DNA from: Angomonas deanei
Taxonomy: Eukaryota; Euglenozoa; Kinetoplastea; Trypanosomatida; Trypanosomatidae
Reading direction: 5' to 3'
DNA length: 64,000 bases
NCBI GenBank assembly: GCA_903995115.1
Contig: LR877167.1
Span: 62,001-126,000 of the forward strand
The notes below the pieces were generated by a model. It made no database searches. It was not told the origin of the DNA and saw only the letters and a program-made list of their open reading frames with translations. Of this stretch, positions 19,923 through 30,528 are shown one piece after another. How positions within the stretch are numbered: the stretch's first letter is position 1; each line of letters starts with the position of its first letter. The position numbers and the translations under genes were made by a program.

Positions 19923-20438
19923 TTAACTTTCCGTCTCGCTGCCTTTTACAAAGGCGTAGATTAGGTCCGGGATGTCCTCGCTTTCAGGGACATGATTAGC
20001 CACACCAAACTGGGACATCCACTTGTCAACCTTTTTCTTCTGTGATGTGGTGGGTGGAAAATCAAAGCCAACGGTGCCAGATACCTGCACTCCCGTCGGG
20101 GATTCTGAAGAAGTTACTATTCGCACTCGATTTGTCGGGAAAAACTGCAGCTTCAGGGGAAACGACACGCCGGACTGCACAGGCACGGGCAAGTTGAGGA
20201 TCATTTCGCCCGACGAATCTACAATTTGGACAAGCACGACTCCCTCTTCGCCGGAAACACCGGTGATCATTTCTATTGTGCCGAACGTCGCGGCGTCCGA
20301 TTCGGGGAGGCAAAATTCACTTTCTGCTGCATTCGTTTGCCCGGGGGAATAAACAAGGTGGACCTGGTACGGAACCGCCGGCTCGTCCTCCGGTTGACGA
20401 AGGGTCCACCGGAACGGAAGGCCAGTCGTCAAAACCAT
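19923..20438 (-). CDS. Unknown protein, first gene of the left array
   Basis: 171 residues from the ATG at 20438 (MVLTTGLPFRWTLRQPEDEP). The frame continues open upstream into the G/C island, but that part has biased Gly/Pro/Arg composition and is best read as noncoding. The protein alternates hydrophobic and polar residues (GVVLVQIVDSSGEMILNLPV, then FPLKLQFFPTNRVRIVT), suggesting a beta-sandwich, and ends with a short acidic tail. No family recognised. It is the promoter-proximal gene of the minus-strand array, 254 bp from the start of the divergent EIPR1 gene. Confidence 0.7.
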   Translation of the reverse strand: MVLTTGLPFRWTLRQPEDEPAVPYQVHLVYSPGQTNAAESEFCLPESDAATFGTIEMITGVSGEEGVVLVQIVDSSGEMILNLPVPVQSGVSFPLKLQFFPTNRVRIVTSSESPTGVQVSGTVGFDFPPTTSQKKKVDKWMSQFGVANHVPESEDIPDLIYAFVKGSETES

Positions 20439-20692
20439 TCGGCTAACTATTTTTTTTATTACTATTATTCTTGGGAAGTTACCCGCGGGGGCATGAGCGG
20501 TGTGGGGAGGGGGGTTGTGACCTTTTGGGGAGGGCGGCCTTTTGATCGGCGGCGCACGACCGGCCGGACGCCCTCGCCCCGGCGGGCCACAACCCCCGGC
20601 CCCGAACACCAAACCGCACCCAAGCAAACCAACCAAAATCCCCCCCACCCCCTTAAAATCCAAAGGAAACAGCAAAATTAGGTTTATTTAAC
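20439..20692. promoter_or_regulatory. Divergent strand-switch region with G and C tracts
   Basis: The only place where gene direction changes. The plus strand has G runs at 20487-20491, 20504-20507, 20509-20514, 20527-20530 and 20532-20534, then C runs at 20571-20573, 20577-20580, 20593-20597, 20600-20603, 20640-20646 and 20648-20652. Each diverging transcript thus begins in a C-rich strand and each half could form G-quadruplexes. In trypanosomes, divergent switch regions are where RNA polymerase II initiates in both directions, often with G-rich tracts (established knowledge); its role here is inferred. It stands out sharply from the A/T-rich spacers elsewhere. Confidence 0.7.
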
Positions 20693-21712
20693 ATGAACTC
20701 TGTCACTTTTGGGCTGGATACGACAGCCCGTGCCCTTTGCCCGTTGTACCACCAGCAAAACGGAAGGGAAGACAGCAAATTTCTCGTCGGCACAGACAGT
20801 GCCTCAGGCGAAAATAAAATCGCCATATTAGAATACGACGACGGAATGAAAACGCTTGATTGTGTGTCGATGTGGGAAAGTCCCAAGCCTATCAAAGGTT
20901 TGTGGCCTTCGCCCTCCATGACAAAAAATCTCTTCGCGTCGCGGACTTCCGACGAGATCACCATTTTCTCTTTGGGCGAGAATATTTTGAGAGAACCAAA
21001 ACGCGAGCTTTCTGTGGAACGAGGCGGCTGCCAAGCTCTCTGGGACTTGGAAGGACTCCAAAATGAGGTCACCATCCGTTCTCACGACGCCGTCTTTAGG
21101 GTTGCCCTTGACGCCGGCAAGGAAGGAAAAGAAACGTGCAATTACAGCTTTAAGGACGATACCGTCCACGCCTCCGCGCTCGACCCCCACCACCCGTATT
21201 TGTGCGCCGCTGTTTGTGACAGCGGGATGAAAATTATCGACTTTAGAGCAAAGTCTGTGGTTGGTGTCCCAAACACGACGAACCAGCACGGCTTTTCTAG
21301 TAAATACGCGATCGATTTCAACCCGGTGACGCCCAATAAATTTCTAACCTACGGTGACGACGGCCAAATCACTTACCATGACATTCGGTACGAGGGCTCC
21401 TCCTATATTGTATCGGAGCAGTCGCACTTTAAGGCTGGTGACCATCAAATCAAAAAAGCACTCTACAACCCGTTTCACCAGGAACTCATCATTTCGTGTG
21501 GTTCTGATCAGACACTTGGCTTGTTTGAACATAAGTTGCAGTTCTCCACGCTCCTTTCGTCCGTCAGTGAATTCGGCGACACTATTACTGATATCTGCTG
21601 GAGCAACGGCAGTCCTTGGATTTTTGCCGGTGTGTCCCACAGCGGAAAGGTGATTGTTAGTTCTGTTCCGTCCGAGGTGAAAATGCGTATCCTTCTCGGG
21701 GAGTCAAAATAG
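20693..21712 (+). CDS. EIPR1: EARP/GARP-interacting WD40 protein EIPR1 (TSSC1)
   Basis: Complete 339-residue WD40 propeller. The N-terminus (FGLDTTARALCPL, then FLVGTDSASGENKIAILEY) and the C-terminal blade (DICWSNGSPWIFAGVSHSGK, VPSEVKMRILL) correspond closely in pattern to human EIPR1 ([31 protein letters not shown], recalled). Central blades include DFNPVTPNKFLTYGDDGQI and YNPFHQELIISCGSDQ. EIPR1 binds the EARP and GARP tethering complexes and acts in endosome-to-Golgi and recycling traffic. The human protein carries a longer acidic loop missing here. It is the first gene of the plus-strand array, with its ATG 41 nt after the last C tract. Frame intact. Confidence 0.85.
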   Translation: MNSVTFGLDTTARALCPLYHQQNGREDSKFLVGTDSASGENKIAILEYDDGMKTLDCVSMWESPKPIKGLWPSPSMTKNLFASRTSDEITIFSLGENILREPKRELSVERGGCQALWDLEGLQNEVTIRSHDAVFRVALDAGKEGKETCNYSFKDDTVHASALDPHHPYLCAAVCDSGMKIIDFRAKSVVGVPNTTNQHGFSSKYAIDFNPVTPNKFLTYGDDGQITYHDIRYEGSSYIVSEQSHFKAGDHQIKKALYNPFHQELIISCGSDQTLGLFEHKLQFSTLLSSVSEFGDTITDICWSNGSPWIFAGVSHSGKVIVSSVPSEVKMRILLGESK

Positions 21713-22087
21713 TGTCAAGTGTGGGCAGAAGGGCTGCCTGGGCCATCGGTTTATGGCCACCTATCGTTACTAAAAAAGAAAAAAGAAAAAAAAAGGGGTG
21801 ATACGAAAGAGGGAGCATCTCTAAAATATATATATATACAAACGATTACTATCAATTCTCAAAGCAGGAAATTTCCCATACAAACAAAAATTTAAAAAAA
21901 GGTACCGATGGAAAGTCGCGCCCTGTTTCATCCGTCATTTTTTATTACTCTATTTCTCTCTCTCCTCCTCCTCTTTCGATTTTGTGATTGTGTTCTCGTC
22001 GCAACCGACAATTTAAAAACTATAAAATAATTCTTCCACAAGAAACGATAATTATTAAATTCTAAGGAGAGGTTCTTTGTCTAAGCC
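21713..22087. other. Intergenic region with CT-rich tract before LysRS
   Basis: Holds a (TA)n run at 21827-21836 and a strong pyrimidine tract at about 21946-21977 (CTCTATTTCTCTCTCTCC...). AG dinucleotides at about 22042 and at 22064 are possible splice acceptors before the ATG at 22088. Confidence 0.6.
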
Positions 22088-23845
22088 ATGCCCTCTGAAG
22101 CCGAACTCCGTACTCAAATCGACGAGCTCGCGAAGCAAATTACTGCGGTTAAAAAGGAAAAGGGAGCCGACAGTGCCGAATGCAAAGAACTCGTCAAGCA
22201 AATGGGTCAGCTCCGTTCTCAGCTCCCCAAGGACGACAAGAAAAAAGCCGTCAAGGCTCCTGAACTGTCGTACTTTGACTCCCGTCTGGCTATGGTCAAC
22301 GAGATGGGTTTGATGGGAGCTGCGTATCCTCATAAATTCAAGCGTGAATACACTCTTCCCGACTTTAAGGCCAAGTTTGCCCCCCAAGTCAAGGCACCCG
22401 GTGACCGCGCCTCCGAGAAGACCAGCATCGCTGGCCGTGTCATTAACAAGCGAAGCTCCGGCTCCAAGCTTCACTTCATCACCCTCCAGGGCGATATGGA
22501 CACGCTTCAAGTGATTTCCATGCTGGATGACTACAGCAACCCCCAGGATTTTGCCACCATTCACGGTCGCGTGAAGCGTGGTGATATTATCGGTGTTGAG
22601 GGATACGCGTCTCTTTCAAAGACGAACGAGTTCTCCATGAGTGCGACGAGCATCACCCTCCTCTCCACCTGTTTCCACATGCTCCCGGATGACTACTATG
22701 GTCTGAGCTCCTTTGAGCAGAGATTCCGTCAGCGTTACCTGGATTTTATCGTTAACCGTTCCAACATCAACACATTTGTCCAGCGCGCCAAAATCATCAA
22801 GTACATCCGAGATTTCTTCTCCAAGAAGGACTTTGTGGAAGTCGAGACACCTACTCTTAATCAGATAGCTGGCGGTGCTGCCGCGCGCCCTTTTATTACA
22901 TACCATAACGACCTTAACCAGACCATGTATCTCCGTATCGCCCCTGAACTGTACTTGAAGGAGCTGGTCGTCGGCGGTATGGACCGTGTTTTTGAAATCG
23001 GCAAACAATTCCGTAACGAAGGTATTGATCTGACCCACAACCCCGAGTTTACCAGCTGCGAGGCGTACTGGGCCTATCAGGATTACGAGGACTGGATGAA
23101 CGCCACCGAGGAGCTTCTCCACGGAATGGCCGTCGAACTCCACGGTTCTCCTATCGTCAAGTATGCGCCAAAGGACTCCGAAGGCAAGCCCCTTCCCGAG
23201 GTCACCTTCAACTTCTCCCGCCCCTTCAAGAGACTCCACATTATTCCCGAATTGGAGAAGCGCATTGGCATTTCCTTTTCGTCGGTCGACTTCGAAAGCG
23301 AAGCCGCCATTGAATTTTTGTTGAAGATCTGCAAGGAAAAGAAGGTGGACCACAAGGCCCCCTTCACGGTTCCCCGCCTCCTTGATGACCTCATTGCCCA
23401 CTATTTGGAGCCCGAATGCCACGATCCCTGCTTCATTTGCGACCACCCACGTGTCATGTCCCCCTTAGCCAAGTGGCACCGCAACGACCCCCGTCTGTCG
23501 GAGCGGTTCGAGCTGTTTGTCAACAAGAAGGAGCTTGCCAACGCGTACACGGAGCTGAACAACCCCATCATCCAGCGCGAGGAATTCGTGAAGCAGATGA
23601 AGAACCGCGATAAGGGTGATGATGAATCCATGGAAATTGACGAGGGATTCGTCCAGGCTCTGGAGCACGCTCTCCCGCCGACCGGCGGCTGGGGTCTTGG
23701 TATTGACCGCCTTGTCATGTTCATGACGAGCCAGGCCAACATCAAGGAGGTTCTCCTCTTCCCTGCCATGAAGCCAGAGGGACGCGGCGGTTTCGATTTC
23801 CCCCCTGGAACGCTCTTGAACGGTCAAGGCGTGCCGCTACTCTAA
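22088..23845 (+). CDS. KARS: Lysyl-tRNA synthetase (class II)
   Basis: Complete 585-residue enzyme. A charged N-terminal helix (1-58, rich in Lys/Gln) precedes an OB-fold anticodon-binding domain (SIAGRVINKRSSGSKLHFIT). The class II core has motif 1 around FVEVETPTLNQIAGGAAARP, motif 2 QFRNEGIDLTHNPEFTSCEA, and motif 3 GWGLGIDRLVMFMTS. The THNPEFT and MRIAPELYLK-like (YLRIAPELYLKELVVGG) segments separate LysRS from AspRS and AsnRS. It charges tRNA-Lys. Codons are strongly C-biased. No mitochondrial targeting peptide is evident, so this is probably the cytosolic enzyme. Frame intact; antisense frames are shadows. Confidence 0.96.
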   Translation: MPSEAELRTQIDELAKQITAVKKEKGADSAECKELVKQMGQLRSQLPKDDKKKAVKAPELSYFDSRLAMVNEMGLMGAAYPHKFKREYTLPDFKAKFAPQVKAPGDRASEKTSIAGRVINKRSSGSKLHFITLQGDMDTLQVISMLDDYSNPQDFATIHGRVKRGDIIGVEGYASLSKTNEFSMSATSITLLSTCFHMLPDDYYGLSSFEQRFRQRYLDFIVNRSNINTFVQRAKIIKYIRDFFSKKDFVEVETPTLNQIAGGAAARPFITYHNDLNQTMYLRIAPELYLKELVVGGMDRVFEIGKQFRNEGIDLTHNPEFTSCEAYWAYQDYEDWMNATEELLHGMAVELHGSPIVKYAPKDSEGKPLPEVTFNFSRPFKRLHIIPELEKRIGISFSSVDFESEAAIEFLLKICKEKKVDHKAPFTVPRLLDDLIAHYLEPECHDPCFICDHPRVMSPLAKWHRNDPRLSERFELFVNKKELANAYTELNNPIIQREEFVKQMKNRDKGDDESMEIDEGFVQALEHALPPTGGWGLGIDRLVMFMTSQANIKEVLLFPAMKPEGRGGFDFPPGTLLNGQGVPLL

Positions 23846-24218
23846 AAAAGAAAAAAAAAGATGGCTATTACACCAATGGTGTCATGCGTAACAACAACAA
23901 AAAAAGAAAAAAAAAAAAATGATAAAGAAACATAATAAAATAACTAACCTCTACGGATCAAAACCTACTAAAAACACTTGAAATAAAATATAAACCTTAA
24001 AAAAGAAAAAAGAAACGATAATAAGAGTAGTATCACCTGTGTGTTTATTGTTGTAAAACTGCCGTTTTATTTTGAGGTCCTGTTCTTTGCTTGCACTGAA
24101 ACAGTTCCGACAACAGTACCGACAAAAAAAAAAAAAATCTCCCCTTTTTCAAAGAAAAATTAAGTATAATTCAATAGCATCATGAATCCCGAATGAAACC
24201 TACAATGCGCTGGATGAT
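23846..24218. other. Intergenic region before the large coiled-coil gene
   Basis: A-rich after the LysRS stop, then a GC-richer patch at about 24060-24122 and a short T/C tract. An ATG at 24182 would read MNPE then stop; reducing CCC (24188-24190) to CC would fuse it in frame to the next gene, so the true start of that gene may be 24182. Confidence 0.5.
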
Positions 24219-27200
24219 ATGGATGAGAAGCTAAAGCGCTTAGGGCTGAACGAGGGCACGAGTGTTTTGAGCGGTTATACGGCAGAGCAATCCCAGCAAT
24301 ATTTACAGTCCATAAGGGACATCAAAAAGGAGCGCGACAAAACCCAAAAGGAGAAGGCGTACCGTGCCTACATGTTAAACGAGGGAGAAGAAAAGGGCGA
24401 CAAGTACTTGTCGGATGTCAAGCAGGCGAAAAACAGACAGGCCATCATCGATAATGCGAGTCACGTGCTCCGCGGCGAGACGGAAAAGGCGGCTGCCATT
24501 TCACGCAATAGAGAGTTGAGGGCTTCTGAAGAACAGGAGCGCGAGAAGCAGTTAAAAAAGGAGGCGGCTCTTCGCGAGAGCATGCTCAAGCGCGAACAGG
24601 AGGCCAATGCGGCCTCGCGGAGCGCAATGACGGATAGCACGAGCGTCTCCAACCGGACGGACGACGCCACGACGGAGGAGTTCTGCAGGAACTTGGCGCG
24701 AGGCGTCATCAACCTCTCCATGTTAGTGTCCGACAACCGCCACCTCCCCTCCACCGACACATTCGGCAACCGCGTCCGCAGCGAGCACGAAAACCTCGAG
24801 GTGACACAGTGGAGAACCTGGGTGCGGGAATGCCTCTACGGCGCCACGCAGCCCCAGGAAAAGCAAAGGTCCATCGACGAGACCCCGGTGCAGGAGGAAG
24901 CCCCGCCAGCGGAGAGTTCCAGTCCCCTCGAGAACGAGGCGGAGGAGCTCCTCCGGTATGTGGCGGAGCTGCAAGAGGGCTACAGCGAGCAGGCGGTGGG
25001 GAAGACGACCAGCAAAGGGCTTTCCATGATGAACGAGCTGGTGGAAATTCTACGGAAGGAGAAGCTAGACACCCTCCGACGCGAACACGAGGCGGAGCTA
25101 GGGGAGGAAGTGGTGCCGCGGTGGACACAGCGGCTGCCCCCAGCGGGGTGTTTCGTCCACGGCGGGGAGCTGAGCGGAACCCACCTGCTGCGAGACACGA
25201 TAGAAAACGTACACGAGACGAACACGCGGCAGAACAGTACACCACCGACCGCGGGGGCAACTAATACCAGTCGTGCAGGCGTGTGTGTTCGCTCCGGTGA
25301 GGCTCAACATCTCTTCGTGACGCCGCGCACCCTGTTGAACGCGGGGGTACCCCAGACCACCGCGAAGGGCGGCGCCTCCACGGCTGGCAGCAAGGCTAAA
25401 AAAGGTTTGCGCTCCTCGTTAAACTTTACGGAGGAGGATGAAAAGAAGGATTGGGAGCAGTTGTTTGAGATGGTCTGCAAGGAACTCATTCACGCCTACT
25501 GGAACAACTTGAGTGTCATTTCGGAAAACGATGTGCCACCGCCTCCGTCCAATACGGCGGACGGTGCAGCCGGAAAACACGCCCGCGGGTTGCAGGAGTC
25601 TGTCCTCGCCTCCGATCTCATCACCGTTCATCTCGTCGGCTTTCCCGAAACGAAAGAATTCTACCAAAGTTTGCTCGCCAGGCTTTCTACCCTGCTGGAG
25701 ACCACACAGGTTGACATACTGGCCGCGATTGACCGCAAGCGGAATGATGACCGGCTAGACAGCTCTCCGCCGAATAAGCCGAAGCAGAGTGTGGCCAAGG
25801 CCACGGTGGGAAAAGGAAAGAAGAGCGTGCAGGCCAATGTGGCCCCCCAGGAGAGCCCCGCCGCCCGCGTCCAGCCCAAGGTGCTCCCACCGGTGTGCCT
25901 GCTGGGATTCTTCCTGCACCACGACCTGCCGACGGGATTACAACGATTGCAGGAGTGCAGCCCCAACCCAGGCAACGCCTCGTTCCCCTACTTCCACGAT
26001 GTCTTCTTCCCCGACACCAAGGTGCAGCCCCCCACCGCCAGCTCCCCCTTCTCCCCGTCGGCTACGCAGGACGCTAGGAACAGTATCGCCTCGAGTAAGC
26101 CAAATAACAACAGCACGATGCCAGCAGAGTTGGTGGAGTGGAGCCGGCAGGCACTACGATCAGTTCTGCTGCAGCAAAATAAAAAGGCGGAACAGTGGTG
26201 CCACACGTGGGGCAGCTCCCTCTCTCTCGCGGCCATGGCCAACTACCAGCAAAACTCTGCCCTAGCGGCCGGCGGTCACTACGCCGGGGGAGCTGGCAAA
26301 GGAGATAAAGTGAAGCGAACGGGTGATCGAGCAAGAACGGCAGAAAGGGAAAGAAGAGCGAGTGTGGCGACGAGCATCGTCTCCTCCTCCGACCCCTCCT
26401 CCGTCCCCCAAGAGGCAAAACCCTACCAGTTTCCCCGCGTGCTCTTCTTTGTTCGAAAGGTAGACGTGAGCGACGCCGCGCTGCAACAGTTCAACAAGGA
26501 CAACTCCTTTCAGTCCTCCGAAGAGGCGGAGAGTGCCGTGTGCCTCTATCCTTTCCCGTCACTGGACAGCAGCGCCTCTGAGACCGAGCTGGAGCGGTGG
26601 CGGCTGGTGTACTGCCTCACCGCCCACCTTGTTGAGGTGTCCGACCCGTCCAAGATGCGCTTTCTATCGAAGGATACGTTAATTCCCGATCAGCTGCCGA
26701 CAGGATTTAGACTGAACGACTATCTGTTCCCGAAGGAGGTCCTCGACTGCATGAGCCACACGGCGCAGCTGCACAATGACATTCTTGTCAAGAACAAGTC
26801 CCTTAAAAGTAGTCCGTTTGTCGACGACAGCGTGTCTGTACCGAGTGATTTTCATTCCTGCTGTGTTCTGGTGGAACAGGAAGCGTTTCGCGTCGCCTAT
26901 CACTTTCCTCTGAAATGCGCGGATATGATCAACAGCGTCCGATTTCCCTCCGAGGGGGACAACCGTGGAAAGCCCAAGAGTCAGCTGTTCAAAGAAATAG
27001 ACGCGGTGCACCACCAGAACCTTCAGTCCTTGTCGTCCCTGCAGAGCCAATACCAGCAAAAACTGAAGAACAGCGGTTGTTTTGTCCTGTGTTGTGCGGT
27101 GAAGTACTCTGTGATCTCCCTCGCCAGGGTGATCAACGGTGTCTGTGCGCTGCTGGTCAACTCCATGGCGCCCACCGCTACCGCCGCCGTGAGTGGCGAA

Positions 27201-28780
27201 CAGGCACCCGGAGAGGCATTTATGGCAGCTGCTCCTCCCGTCACCTTCGATGTCGTCGCTAGCACGGTGGCCGCCCTGTTGGAGCAGGACCGCCCCGTCC
27301 ACTGGGATGGCTTGCAGCCCTACATTGGACAAGTCAGCGCGGCGGCGACAAGCGTCATGGAGAAGTTTGTGCTAGACGTGGCGGAACAATACGCCTTGTC
27401 AGAGGATAGTAAACAATTCTGGGTGGAGCAGACGCAAAAGATGGTGCAGCACCTCGTCGCGGACACCTTCTTGTGGGATGAGGCCGCCACGCTCTCCAAG
27501 TTCGCGGAGCTGGTCACACGGGAGAGGGACGGTAGTGCGCCAGGGGCGGAGTACCCCGCGGTAATCGCGCCTTGGCTGGCTAGGTGTGCGGCCCTGCTCC
27601 GCTGCATGGGACGACTGACGGAGAAGACGCGTCTCGCTACAGAGAGTTGGCTCTCGCATCAGTACAACCAAGCCTCCAGCCTCCTGCCACAGGCCGAGGG
27701 AACGGTGCTAGCAGGGGTGCAGGACCTCTTCTCCTCGCCCGCTAGAAGAATGGAGAAAAGCGGGAGAACACGCTGCACCTGCTGCAGTGGGAGACCTACC
27801 TCGCCACACTGTCCATCTACGGCAAGGACGCCCTCTCCATGGAGCAGCTGCGGTACTGTCACTTGTTACAGCAGGTGCAGCTCTTGTGGCAGTTCTCCGC
27901 CCACCACACCGAGCGGAGTGCGACGTTAGAGGCGTTTAGTGTCGGGAGCACAGGAGCAGCGGAAGAAGAAGAGGTGACACTCCCAGAAGGTACCGCACCA
28001 CTGTCTCTGTGGTTCACGGACCACCTCACGCCGCAGAAGGACGGATATGCCTTCCTGACCGCACAAGAGCTGGACACCCACCTCGCCCACTTTGCGAGCG
28101 ACAAGGGTGAGATCAACCTCTACCAGTGGTGTACCGCGCTGCTCTTCCGTCAGGGCGGCAACAGCGAGCCCCTCAGCCCCACTGGCCAGGAACTACTGTA
28201 CTTTATGACCTCTCTTCCTCCTGAAATGAACGCCCAGTCCGTCGACCAGCCGCACGCCCCGCAGCTCGTGCCGTTCCTCGAATGTGTCCCGCGCAGCTGG
28301 GAGAATGCGTGGTGGTGGGGGGCCTTCGGTGGCGGTCACACCTACCACGCCAAGGCGCTGGTGAGCCTCATGACGACCCTCTTCGCCCTCGGTAGGGACG
28401 GTCCGCTGCGGTGGAGCTACCCCACCCTTCCCCGTATGATGTGTGTCCTCGCCTCCCACCCACGGTCGGTCTACAGCACTTTGGAGTATCTCCTGTACGC
28501 GCTGAGTGCCTTCCGACACGCGGCGGCACAGCAGTTTAATAGTCAGGCACTGATGCAAACAGTGCACGACTTCTTTGTCGATAGTGATACGGTGGAACTG
28601 TCCGCTCGTGAGGTCGCCTACTACACCAGGCCCATCGTCCACGCCAACGAGGAGGAGGGTCTCACCCTCACGGAAAGTGCGCAACTAGTGATGCAAATGG
28701 AGTCGGTAGAGTCCCTCAATTTTACAAAACTGGTGTCCTCGCACTGGGGGAAACAACTGATTGAAAGCTACTTTGCCTGA
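24219..28780 (+). CDS. Very large coiled-coil protein, unknown, frame interrupted once
   Basis: About 1520 residues in two frames. Residues ~20-140 are a long charged coiled coil (IRDIKKERDKTQKEKAYRAY, EQEREKQLKKEAALRESMLK). The middle mixes low-complexity Ala/Pro/Thr/Ser linkers with ordered stretches (SVISENDVPPP, PPVCLLGFFLHHDLPTG, YQFPRVLFFVRKVDVSD). After the break at AA 27749-27750 (AAA would keep the frame) the C-terminal ~340 residues include a possible EF-hand-like helix-loop-helix segment (GYAFLTAQELDTHLAHFASD). The frames are joined by ENTLHLLQWETYLATLSIYG just after the break. Size, coiled coil and EF-hand-like end recall axonemal central-pair proteins, but I cannot assign the family. 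The start may be 24182 instead of 24219. Confidence 0.75.
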
Positions 28781-28993
28781 GAAAAGAAAAAAATGTAAAT
28801 ATGTACATGTCACTATATAGTATTTTGATTCTGTTATCGTTTTAGGGCTGTTTTTAGCTTATCATTTATCTGTATTCTCTGCTTGGTGTGTATGTCATGG
28901 ATACTTTTTCCTCTCTCTCCTATAATGAAAAGTTATTTTTATTTATTGTTCTTCTTTTTTTTTCAAAACACCAATAGCTAAAAAAAAAAAAAA

Positions 28994-30301
28994 ATGGAGA
29001 GCTACAAGGATGTGGTGGTCAGTCAGCCCCCTCAGTCCGTGCAGACCGTGAATAAGGTGTCGTTAGAAAACTACAAGGGTATCCTGCTCTGTGATAGGCC
29101 AGCAGAAACGACTAGTATTGGCGGTGGCGGCGGGGACGACCGACGCGCCTTCGTGCCCTCCGGTCGTACCGGTAACCCCTTGGGGGCTGGCCCTTCCAAC
29201 GAGCGGCGGGAGCTGCAGAAGGAGCACACCTCCCTCACCAACACCAACGTACAAACCAAGAAGAGTCAATCGCAGGCGATCACGCGTCACAAGAATTGGC
29301 TCCGCTCTTTTGCCAAGCAAGTGCATGCCATGAAACAGAGCGAGGTGGAGCAGCAGGTGGAGGCGGCCCGGCGAGCGGAGCGGCTGCGGCAGGAGACCGC
29401 CCTCCGCCGAGAGAGAGAAGCGTTCGCCCAGCAGGAGCCGTACAACATGCAGGAGAGTCTAGACCCCTTCAAGAATAAAACGAATAATAATAATACGGCA
29501 TCCAAGAAGACCAAGAAAGGCAAGGCCAAACCACAGTGGGCCATGACGGAGAATGAGGCGCTGGATATGGAGCTAGAGGCCAACAACGACTTATTAGACT
29601 TTGCCAAGAGTTTAGATTACGACAAGTTCATCAACGACTACGAGGTGACGGAGGCGCTGACGGTCATGCGGGATCGTGTGCTGGAGCTGGCGAAGGCGAA
29701 CGACTGGAGCGAAGAGGATATCCGCCGGGCGGGGCAGGAGGAGCAGTTCATCGTCTACGAGGATGAGGAGGAGGCCTCCCGACGGGCCTCCCAGGTGCCG
29801 GAGGGAACCGTCCCTGTGGTGAAGCCGGCGGTGAAACCCAACGCGGCGGCGCCAGGCTCTGTCGCCCAGCACGACAAGGGTTGGGACAGCTCCGTCGGTC
29901 GTACCGTGGCGCTCAATCAGTCCATTCGCAAGGATGCAATTGTGCTGGCGGAGCGTCTCCTCGCGGCGACCCCCTCCATGCAGAAGGTGCACACCAAGTA
30001 CACGCTGGCCCGTGTCCTGCAGCAGTGCGCCCTCACCGGTGATGTCAATGTGAATACGACCTCCCTCCAAGGACTGCCGCCAGGGGTGACGGCCGCCGCC
30101 CCTGCCAGTCACTATAATCCAGCGAGCAGTAGCGCGACCGACTATGGCATGGGGACCGCCCTCGCCGAGCCGCGCGTCGTGCAGGTGGATGCTGGGGTAG
30201 AGGGTCGGCCGGACCAGCAGGGCCGTGTGCTGCGTGACATGCAGACCTCCAAGGAGCGGACCCAAGGACTGCCCTACATGTACCGCTGTCCCGCTATCTA
30301 A
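28994..30301 (+). CDS. Conserved coiled-coil protein, probably cytoskeletal
   Basis: Complete 435-residue protein. N-terminal half is Gly/Ser-rich with a charged helix (EQQVEAARRAERLRQETALR). After a Lys-rich linker with an NNNN run comes PQWAMTENEALDMELEANND then LLDFAKSLDYDKFINDYEVT, followed by ALTVMRDRVLELAKANDW. That W-A-(M/L)-T...LLDF...LDYDKF block looks like a conserved domain shared by ciliate, algal and trypanosomatid proteins (recalled, not checked). The C-terminal tail repeats hydrophobic-helical segments (RLLAATPSMQKVHTKYTLAR) and Gly/Ala-rich spacers. A flagellar or cytoskeletal role is a guess from context. Frame intact, 213 bp after the preceding gene. Confidence 0.75.
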   Translation: MESYKDVVVSQPPQSVQTVNKVSLENYKGILLCDRPAETTSIGGGGGDDRRAFVPSGRTGNPLGAGPSNERRELQKEHTSLTNTNVQTKKSQSQAITRHKNWLRSFAKQVHAMKQSEVEQQVEAARRAERLRQETALRREREAFAQQEPYNMQESLDPFKNKTNNNNTASKKTKKGKAKPQWAMTENEALDMELEANNDLLDFAKSLDYDKFINDYEVTEALTVMRDRVLELAKANDWSEEDIRRAGQEEQFIVYEDEEEASRRASQVPEGTVPVVKPAVKPNAAAPGSVAQHDKGWDSSVGRTVALNQSIRKDAIVLAERLLAATPSMQKVHTKYTLARVLQQCALTGDVNVNTTSLQGLPPGVTAAAPASHYNPASSSATDYGMGTALAEPRVVQVDAGVEGRPDQQGRVLRDMQTSKERTQGLPYMYRCPAI

Positions 30302-30450
30302 CTGAATGTTCATTATCCTTCTTTTTTTTTTTTCATCACTTTTTTTTATTATTCCTCCATGTATATAATCGTACACATAACTTAAAAAAAAAGAAGAGTG
30401 TTTCGCTGTCAAACAACAAAAAGATAATGCACCTTTCACAACCCTATCGT

Positions 30451-30478
30451 TATCCTCCTCCTTCTCTCCCTCTAATAG
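30451..30478 (+). promoter_or_regulatory. Polypyrimidine tract and splice acceptor of RPA2
   Basis: TATCCTCCTCCTTCTCTCCC followed by TCTAATAG, AG at 30477-30478, about 50 nt before the ATG at 30529. A typical kinetoplastid acceptor layout; a second CT tract lies between it and the ATG. Confidence 0.65.
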
Positions 30479-30528
30479 GAAAGAAATAATAATACACCCC
30501 TCTACCGATATTTCCCCTCCCCTAAAAG

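Noticed and set aside
24219-28780. Assignment as SPEF2/CPC1 central-pair protein
   Set aside because: Size and coiled coil fit, but I could not find a calponin-homology domain or adenylate-kinase P-loop, so the name is not supported.
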